This document shows, in pieces, positions 56,300 through 64,000 of a DNA stretch of 64,000 nt. Made by a program: the position numbers and the translations under genes. This DNA is from Chrysoperla carnea. Taxonomy: Eukaryota > Arthropoda > Insecta > Neuroptera > Chrysopidae. A model generated the notes under the pieces. That model made no database searches. It was not told where the DNA came from and was given only the letters and a program-made list of their open reading frames with translations. Within the stretch, counting starts at the first letter, position 1, and each line of letters starts with the position of its first letter. The DNA lies in assembly GCF_905475395.1 (NCBI RefSeq), contig NC_058342.1, positions 22,230,640 through 22,294,639 on the forward strand. Reading direction: 5' to 3'.

Positions 56300-56635
56300 C
56301 AGGGTGCATTTATCGAAAGTATTCAGATTGGTGGCCATTGTGGTCCAGACACAGGTAATAACGCTGAACTATGAAATTCAAAATTTTCCTAATCGTTCTA
56401 ATTGGTATTTGGTTACATTCGTTTTCAATAACTGATTTTATGTTACTGATTGTAGCCTTCCTTATTCTATAAATATTGTGCTTGAAATGTCCCTACAGAA
56501 AAAAAAAAGGAATTTTCTAGACTACTAATACTTTTCGTCAAGTCCTCTTTCTTTTGTGGAGTCGGTAAATCATCAGAATACTCTTTGTACATCTCGTTGA
56601 AACTTCACCAGTGTACACATTTTTTTGGGCCACTC
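56300..56635. mobile_element. Possible mariner-type MITE
   Basis: TATACAGGGTGC at the left and GGCCACTCTGTATTTA at the right are weakly mirrored around TA. Non-coding interior. Only short TIR support. Confidence 0.35.
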
Positions 56636-59132
56636 TGTATTTATATATTCCTATTTATACTATTTTTTGGATTCAAAATGACTTTTAAAGGAGAATGAAT
56701 GGTTTTTTTTTTTTTTTGGTGGAGTAAATTTTTTTGTGAGAAAAAATTATTAATCGATGAAACATGACTCTGAATTTCTGAATTTAAAAGAAAACAAGTT
56801 TTTCCCATATAAAGGTCGAATTTCTCGAAAACGTGACGTTCTGAACCAATTTTGCACTCAGATTCGTATTCAGCACGTCAAAAACCTTTCAAAAAATAAA
56901 CTTATTCCTCTGTGACAAATTTTGTGTTGATCAAAGAACACAAAATCTTCACTCTTCAATGACGATTCAGCTGAGTGTATGAAATAATGTATATGAAATA
57001 CTTAAGAAAACTATATAATAGTATCTTTCTTATACACATTGCTTAATGTATATGTATTGTACATATGTACTCTCTCACATACTGTACGTACGTACTGTAA
57101 CGAACGGATTATATATAAAATTCGTCAGGTGTTGTGAGAGTACGAGCCCCGAAAATCATTTTTAAAACTTAGTAACCTACAACTTATTTCAGAATTTAAG
57201 TACCCAAATGGTCGAATTGGCTTGGAGTGATTAATATTTGATATTTACCTATTTTCGTTGTTATTTGGTGTTCGCCTTCGTGTCTGGGCACATATAAAAA
57301 AGTTCTGTGATATGTCAAACACATAATATTCTTAACACTTTCTAATAACTCTGTGATAAAAGAAAATTGTTTTGGTATTACTAAATAAACATTTTTACAA
57401 AAAAATTAAATTTTTTAAAGGTTGTATTACAAAGAAATCGAAAAGTTTTTAAGCTTTTCTTTTCAAAAGAGAAAGTTTTTTTCAGAAAGTCTGAGCTGCA
57501 TTAATAAGATATAATAAGCTGATAGTCCAATTAACCTACGGAAGCGCCATGTTAAATTTATCAGAAAACAAAAAGTGTGTTGATGTAGATGAATACAATA
57601 CAAAAAAGCTAGCGTTTTTTGTTTTCGGTTTGACAAGTTTCCCAAGCCTTCCTTTCCCAAACTCAAAAAACCTAACAAAAAAATAAGTGTTTTTCGAGGA
57701 CCATTTTTGGCATTAAAAATTGACAAATTTTACTTTCAATTACATTCACATTGTAGTACAAGTAAAGACAAAGAGCTTGAGCTTTGAAAAGTTGCTCTAT
57801 AATATTTTCCAGACTAAGAGAATGATTTTACATTTTTCACTAATTCACTTCTAAAATAGTGTAAAGTATCATGGCGTCTTGAATTACATCATAAATTGCC
57901 AAACAATCATTTTTGTGTATAAAAATTGTAGGCAATTGTAAGAAAACCTGCTTCTTTCTATTAAAATTTAAACATTAAAAGCGTTTGGCTTGGCGTGACG
58001 TGCATTTTTTGATTGGTGTTTGGTGTCACGTGAATGCCTAATTTTACTGGATTTATTTTCTAAAAATTATAATCATCCTTATTTTTTATAAAAAATAATT
58101 TGTGTTTGTTTACCTTCATATCATGATTAATCATTAGAAACTCTTATCCATACGATTTATTCTTAGTGGACTCATACGGGTCATTAGCTAATAATTACCT
58201 TAAATTAAAATAGGCCTTTTTCACTTTTTTTTTTTAAATGAAAGTAAAAGTCTTGATAAATGGGCTAATTTTTTCCCCGTTTTTTTTTTGGAACCATATG
58301 ACCGAAAAAACACAATGAAAATCATTAAAATTCAAATTGACGAAAACGATACGGAAACACACGAAGTTACACGAAGGTTGGTTTGACGTCATTTAAAGTT
58401 GATAATAATGATATATTAATACGACTGTTGACACTGTTTTATTCTCATTGTTTGCCGGAGCCAAAAAAAACCTTTTAAATTATTTCAAATATTGTGACTT
58501 TTTAACAATTTTTTTGACAGTGTTTTTATTGTTAACAATGCGTAATTTTCGAGTTACAGGCTCTACTCAACCTATATTTTCATAAAAAATTAACAAAAAG
58601 CATTTCTGTTTTTCATGAAAAAGGTCTATTGATTAAAAAATGAAGAAGTTATTAAGTATTCAAAGACTGTTGCCCGTCTCTTTTTTGAAAAACACAATTC
58701 TAAATGCAATCTCATATCAAAATCATATCTCAATCAAAGTGATCCACGGGTTGGTCATGCCTTAAATGGGGTCAAGTTAGCACGGGTCTGCGGTTTTTTG
58801 GATAAACCTTTGATTACGTTCCTTCATTCACCCACATAATCAGAAAAGCTCTAACTTCTAATAATATAATATATAATATTCAATTCACGCTAATTATCTA
58901 CTCCAAATTATGAAAACGTCACCAAAAAATATAAGAATAGCATTTTTTATCATCAAATGATGATAGGTAGCAAGAAATAGCTCCATTTTTTTTGGAATAG
59001 ATACGTCAAAAATACGAGTGTGAACCAGCCCTTGATGAGTGTGAACCAACCTTTTCAATGCCTATCGACGCTTCTAAATAAAAAGTGACGTCCAATGACG
59101 CCGTAATAGAATAAAAGTTAAAAAGTTTGTCC
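56636..59132. other. Non-coding interval
   Basis: No gene or repeat with clear ends; some poly-T/poly-A runs and a CGTACGTACGTAC-like short repeat near 57085. Confidence 0.4.
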
Positions 59133-59186
59133 AAAAATTGATACAAAAGGAATTAGGAAGTTTGAGAAATAGAATATATAACGAAA

Positions 59187-59615
59187 ATGGTAAGTAATTC
59201 ATTTGATGATGTAAATCATTTTTTAATCAATGAGGAAAATATTAAACTTGAAAAACAACCTAAAACAGAACTCATTATTAAAGATGAAATAGTAGAAAAT
59301 AGCGGTGTTACAATGGAAAATGAACGAATTGAAGAAGTTCAAGAAGATAATTTTACAATGGAACATCGACCAATTAAAAATGAAGTTTTAGAAGACAGTT
59401 TTAGAAGACTAGATAGCAGTGATATGGAATCTGAACAAATTCATAAAAATTTGACGATAATCAACTATGAAAATATTAAGCTTGAAAAACAATTAAATAC
59501 AGAATTTATAACATATCAATCGAAATTTCTCAGAGAAGTGAGTACTTTATATGCTCAATATGATTTTAAATTTCTAATGTTTTTCAGATTCATAATAATA
59601 ATTTTTTTTATGTAA
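59187..59615 (+). pseudogene. Truncated copy of the zinc-finger gene (N-terminus only)
   Basis: The first 62 codons match 42090-42275 with about six base changes, and homology extends upstream to 59135. A deletion joins codons 71 and 84 of the parent (LEDSFRRLDSSDMES), then similarity ends near 59510 and the frame runs into unrelated sequence to a stop at 59615. No fingers are encoded. It keeps four psi-K-x-E motifs. The second codon change creates ATG-GTAAGT, a consensus splice donor. It could be a pseudogene or an N-terminal exon using a distant acceptor; I favour pseudogene. Confidence 0.7.
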
Positions 59616-59857
59616 ATAACCATTAATAAATACAAAAAAATATTTATTTATGTAAATGAATATATCTGTAGACATGGTCCTTTGTAACACCAATGCCATC
59701 TTAATTTAATGCATTTTTAGGATCACAGAGATTGTGTTCCTTTGCCTCTACAATCCATAGACACAAGCGACTCACGACAGTATCATCGTATGGCTGCCAA
59801 CCAAGTATACTGTGATATGATCAAATGTTACTAAATTTTTAATTTTAATATTACAGT

Positions 59858-59985
59858 AGATTCTCGATAAATCGAAAATGCCATTCCCTTCCACTGAATC
59901 CCTAAATACGCGGTAACTCGAAATAATTCGAACAAATATTATTTCCCTGTGAGGTATTGATAGTGCATATTTATGCTCTGTAATT
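59858..59985 (+). mobile_element. Possible pogo/Tigger-like terminus
   Basis: ACAGTAGATTCTCGATAAAT then CGAA, followed by CGGTAACTCGAAATAATTCG, resembles the ends of pogo-class elements. The opposite end was not located. Confidence 0.4.
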
Positions 59986-60294
59986 CGAATTTCAAAAAGC
60001 AGACTTTGTAAGTCGAAGTTAATAAAATATAATGACGTACTACATCTACCCTTAGTCGGGAGAATCTTATATATTTCTCTAGCCACATGGCGATATCTTT
60101 TTTATTGTTAGAGATTCGCAGGATTGGTAGGGATTTGTCGATGAAATAAATAACACATCTGTTCTATTCGACTAGTAAAAAGGAATTATGTTTATTCTGG
60201 AAAGACCAAATTACATATCCGAGTGTTAACTTTATTGAACCGACAGATGGCACGCATGAAATTTTATTTAGATCCCAACTGTAGACTATCAAAT

Positions 60295-60540
60295 TAACAC
60301 TTATGCCTTTATCAATTCCATGATTTATCCATTATTTTAAAGCTTATCGAGCTGGCTATTGACGAAAAATAGACTCACGGTCTAAAAAACAGGCTCAAAA
60401 AATTATATTAAGATTAATTGTGTTCATTATGTTATTTTTATATCATATTTGTAATGAAATTGGCTATAAATAAAAAAAAAATTACTCATTATATAGCAGT
60501 TCTCTAGCCTGTTTTCATCCACGGATAACGCACTGGAAAT
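60295..60540 (-). repeat. Diverged LTR-like unit
   Basis: TTTATCAATTCCATGATTTA, GACGAAAAATAGACTCACGG and CATCCACGGATAACGCACTG follow the order seen at 33150-33535. Its middle is shorter and differs. Confidence 0.5.
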
Positions 60541-60551
60541 TTGTCAACGAT

Positions 60552-60893
60552 ATGGCAGAAATTATTTATACCACTAGCATCGTTAGTGTCCCTTTTGCAC
60601 TGAAGTTCATTACACGAAATAAATACAAAAACGAGCATATGAATGAAATATTATATAAATGCGTCATATATTTTATAAATCATAAACTCGAGCCTTACAC
60701 TCGCTCCATTACCCTGGTGCAAAACGAATATTACTTACATATTATTTGTGAGCCAAGAAGACCAGACAAGGGGAGAGTTAATCTCTGGGTCTCAAGCAAT
60801 GTATTCGATTATCGGATATTAAAGAAAAAAATTCATTTTCTCGTAAGAACTTCATGCAATTATTATTCATTTTACATAATAACATTGATTTAA
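60552..60893 (+). other. Unrecognised open frame of 113 codons
   Basis: It starts ATGGCAGAAATTATTTATAC. I recognise no domain; the composition is not strongly low-complexity. It lies directly after an LTR-like unit, so retroelement or chance origin are both possible. No splice, promoter or paralogue support. Confidence 0.2.
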
Positions 60894-61354
60894 GTGCCGT
60901 GGATATTCTCTTGAGATATAATCAGCGCCGCCAAATCCAGATATTCGAACTTACAAATATCGGACGTAAATGGACCCACTCGAAACCCAGAATTAACTCT
61001 CCTCTGTTCTAGTCTTGTTAGTGTGCTTTGATGGAGTTTAGTATCCCTGTGTAGTTTCCATGTTTCTCATGGCAAAGAGTATAAGCTGCTATGCTATCTT
61101 TCAAATTTAAGTTCAATTTAATGGGTTATCACTAGAGGTGTTGAAACTCGTGTACTCTTTTTAACATTGCCAATAACGGGAGCCTCTCCTCTATCTTATA
61201 CTCTTTGGTTTATGGCTAGTGCTTACCTTATGGAGTATTATCTCTACTCTACACTCCATAGCTTCACTGCTTAACATAACCTGTATTAAATTTTTAAAAG
61301 CAAAATTGAATCTTGGATAAATAAGTTTTAGAAATAATATTGAATATTAAAAAG

Positions 61355-62481
61355 ATGGCAAATAATTCATTTTTACTAAAAATAACCATTTATTTATTAC
61401 TGAAGAAAATGTTACGATAGAAGATGGACGAATTATAAATGGAATACCAGACGAAGGCAGCAATGATAGTGTTGTAAGTGTAAAACATGAACTTTTTGAT
61501 GAAAATAAACAATTGTACACAAATAATTACGAAAATATTAAACTTGAAAAAGAATTACATACAGAATTAATTATTGAAAATGGAACATTCGATGAAAATG
61601 TTGTAATGGAAGTTGGGCGAATTAAAAATGAAATACTAGAAGTAGACAGCAGTGTGAAACATGAACCTGTTCATGAAAATGATAAACATTTGCACCCAAT
61701 TAATTGTGAAAATATTAAGTGTGAAAAAGAATTACATACAGAACTAATTATTAAAACTGAAATATTGAGTGAAAGTGATTTAGAATTACAACAAGATCAT
61801 AACGAAAAAAAACCGTTTTCGTGTGATATTTGTAATAGAACATTTAGTCGTGGTCCTCATTTAGTTCAACATAAACGTGTTCACACTGGAGAAAAACCAT
61901 TTTCTTGTTATATTTGTAATAAAAAATTTAGTCAAAAAGGTTCTTTAATTACACATAAACGGATGCATAGTGAAGCAAAATCATTTTCATGTGATATTTG
62001 TAATAGAACATTTAGTCGTGGTCCTCATTTAGTTCAACATAAACGTGTACACACTGGAGAAAAACCATTTTCATGTGATGTTTGTAATAAAAAATTTAGT
62101 CAAAAAGGTTCTTTAGTTACACATAAACGGATCCATAGTGATGAAAAACCATTTTCATGTGATATTTGTAATAAAACGTTTAAATATAAGCAAGCTTTAG
62201 TTACACACAAACTAATTCATAGAGGAGACAAAACATTTTCATGTAACATCTGTAATAAAACATTTAGTCTTCGTAATAATTTAATTAAACATAAACTAAT
62301 TCATAGTGGAGAGAAACCATTTTCGTGTGATATTTGTAATAAAACATTTAATCAGAAAAGTAATTTAATTAAACATAAACGGATACATACTGGAGAAAAA
62401 CCATTTTCATGTGATGTTTGTAATAAAAAATTTAATCAACAAAGTAATTTATTTCAACATAAATGGATTCATCGTCGATAA
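61355..62481 (+). CDS. Eight-finger C2H2 zinc-finger protein, frameshifted N-terminus
   Basis: ATG at 61355 gives MANNSF, matching the MASNSF start of the 42-kb paralogue. One base is gained or lost in the T/A run near 61374, and that frame ends after about 20 codons. The paralogous frame resumes (NNHLFITEENV) and stays open to 62481. The first in-frame ATG there is 61606, giving 291 aa. Psi-K-x-E motifs: IKLE, IKNE, VKHE, IKCE, IKTE, plus another VKHE upstream. Eight standard C2H2 fingers follow (first Cys codons at 61822, 61906, 61990, 62074, 62158, 62242, 62326, 62410), all with complete ligands and TGEKPF-type linkers. Fingers 1-2 and 3-4 are a 168-bp tandem duplication. The frameshift could be real, a sequencing error, or bypassed by the downstream start. 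Confidence 0.8.
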
Positions 62482-62559
62482 AAAACATTTTTGTTTGATA
62501 TTTGTAATAAAAGTATTTCTGTCAAAAAGAATTAATGTAATTTATTTTGATATGAAAAC

Positions 62560-63183
62560 TACGGAAGCCTGAATGACTCACAATCAATTTATGAGAAAGG
62601 GGCGCTACACTAGTTTATTTTTTAAATGTGTACTACCCACAAGTATAAAACCAACTTTTAGAAAGCCACTAGTTCACTTTCAAAAAGTGCACTTGTGACT
62701 TGTGGTATTATGGAAACGAACCTTGTTGAAGATGTTGGTATTTTTTCATGTGCAGATTTCTAATTAAACGTCATAATAAACACTTAATAATACTTTTAAA
62801 GGTTAGAAATTAGAAATGTGCAGATGCAAAAGAAAAACATCAACAATTAAAGCTTTATATTTTTTTAAATAATACTAAGGAACATTTTAAACTAACTGCA
62901 TAAGACAAATTATAAACATTATCATATTATTATTAAATCCGGGCAAATAATTATTAATAATTCCAGACAGTTTCGGTAGTATCTAATTAAAGGATAATCA
63001 TCACCTACTGACATCTTCAAAAAAGTTCGTTTCCATAATACCACAAGTCACAAGTGCATTTTTTGAAAGTGAACTAGTGGATTTAAAAAGTTGGTTTTAT
63101 ACTTGTGGGTAGTACACATTTAAAAATAAGCTAATGTAGCGCCACTTCTCATAAATTGATTGTGAGCCATTCAAGCTTCCGTA
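62560..63183. mobile_element. MITE with ~200-bp inverted arms, family of the 19.1-kb element
   Basis: TACGGAAGCCTGAATGACTC mirrors ATTCAAGCTTCCGTA, and arms of about 200 bp pair throughout (CCACAAGTATAAAACCAAC with GTTGGTTTTATACTTGTGG). Flanks GAAAAC and GAAAGC agree at five of six bases, like the 6-bp CGTACT repeat around the 19.1-kb copy. It begins 78 bp after the zinc-finger stop codon. Confidence 0.85.
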
Positions 63184-63499
63184 GAAAGCATATTTGTATA
63201 AAAAATGAAAAAAAAAGCCTCCCTTCAGGGACACAACTTTTGGTTGCAAACCATGTTTTTTTATTTCATTATTCAATTTTCAAATTAAAATGAGATTTTT
63301 GCAAATAACCGCAAGTTGTATCCATGAGGGGAGACCTTAAATCAACTTTGATAGCAATAGTAATACTGCAACAACATTATGGTGGCTAGTTTATAATTTA
63401 AAAGAATGTAACAAAATAAATAAATTTTAATTACGTAAAAGAAAAATTTCCATATTTTTGAATTCCTAAACGAATCTTTTCACTTAACAATAACTTTAC

Positions 63500-63585
63500 A
63501 TAGTTATTGAAATAAATACCATAATAAATAAAATTTCGAGTATCAGTTTTTATTTCGAGTATCGTGGTATTTATTTCAATAATTA
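63500..63585. repeat. Hairpin with 18-bp arms
   Basis: TTATTGAAATAAATACCA at 63502 is exactly complementary to TGGTATTTATTTCAATAA at 63565-63582. The loop holds TTTCGAGTATC twice in direct repeat. Confidence 0.8.
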
Positions 63586-64000
63586 TGTTTTAACTCGAAG
63601 TCAACAAAAATTCTATAATAATTCTACTCTTTTAAATAAAATCTAGGTTTAGACTCAGCTCTCTATGTGGAATAATTAATCGGTGGGTGCTCAGATAGTA
63701 ATGTTAATAATGTAGGGAGTGATAGGTTACACCGAGGTAAGGAATTTGGTATAAAGAACATAGGTTCGGCAATATTCGTCTTTGAAGATATTTTCGTAAA
63801 AAATTTTGCGGTATCTCACAAGATAGAGCAAAATTTTATATAAAAAAAAATTTTTCAAATCCATAACATGGCTAGCCCAACTTGAATTTGGTGAAAATTA
63901 GAAGCTTTTTAGGTGCGTAAACAATAAATTAGGTGCACAAACGATTTAAAAAAAAAAGGTTTGCCAGGAGTTAATAAGCTAGTTCACCCTGTTATTGTGT
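63586..64000. other. Non-coding end of window
   Basis: No gene or repeat boundary recognised. Confidence 0.4.

Noticed and set aside
1..64000. CRISPR array, bacterial operon or defence system
   Set aside because: No regularly spaced identical repeats with unique spacers; all supported genes are eukaryotic and intron-bearing or transposon-derived.

Overview
This is a window of AT-rich, intron-containing animal DNA, almost certainly from an insect. Genes are sparse, introns are 0.7-2.8 kb long, and most of the remaining sequence is decayed or recent mobile DNA (non-LTR and LTR retrotransposon relics, tRNA-derived SINEs, hAT and mariner-type elements, fold-back MITEs). The sequence alone does not identify the order. 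No bacterial-type operon, CRISPR array or functional tRNA/rRNA gene was seen.

Layout, left to right: (1) 1899-7371 +, a complete five-exon L-lactate dehydrogenase gene (332 aa), with an apparently identical 3 x 195-bp tandem repeat in intron 1. (2) 7.4-14.1 kb, repeats, including a 0.7-kb fold-back element and a decayed C2H2 zinc-finger relic on the minus strand. (3) 14134-19565 +, a three-exon RNF11-type RING-H2 protein (147 aa). Its introns carry a gypsy-type pol relic with integrase and reverse-transcriptase pieces in the wrong order, and a SINE with a 12-bp target-site duplication. (4) 19.7-37 kb, a gene desert of nested transposons and palindromes, including a perfect 54-bp-arm hairpin at 25.3 kb. 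(5) 37.3-40.5 kb, a broken multi-copy transposon-like ORF and a 5'-truncated Jockey-type LINE whose reverse transcriptase lacks its motif A aspartate. (6) 42090-43085 +, an intronless C2H2 zinc-finger gene, followed by nested fold-back elements. (7) 46.4 kb, a hAT element with a perfect 8-bp target-site duplication and a transposase remnant. (8) 48525-52449 +, a three-exon gene I read as the Rca1/Emi1 (FBXO5-like) inhibitor of the anaphase-promoting complex. (9) 59.2-62.5 kb, two more members of the zinc-finger family: a truncated copy and an eight-finger copy with a frameshifted start.

The genes belong to separate pathways: glycolysis/redox balance, ubiquitin signalling, cell-cycle control and a DNA-binding factor family. 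The zinc-finger genes share a distinctive N-terminal region with repeated psi-K-x-E (SUMO-acceptor-like) motifs. This region is being duplicated, truncated and rearranged locally, with copies at 42, 59 and 61 kb, and a finger-only relic of unproven relationship lies at 11 kb. The strongest points for follow-up are the Rca1/Emi1 reading with its degron-like motifs, the zinc-finger family turnover, the nested palindromes, and a repeat family with apparent 6-bp target duplications.
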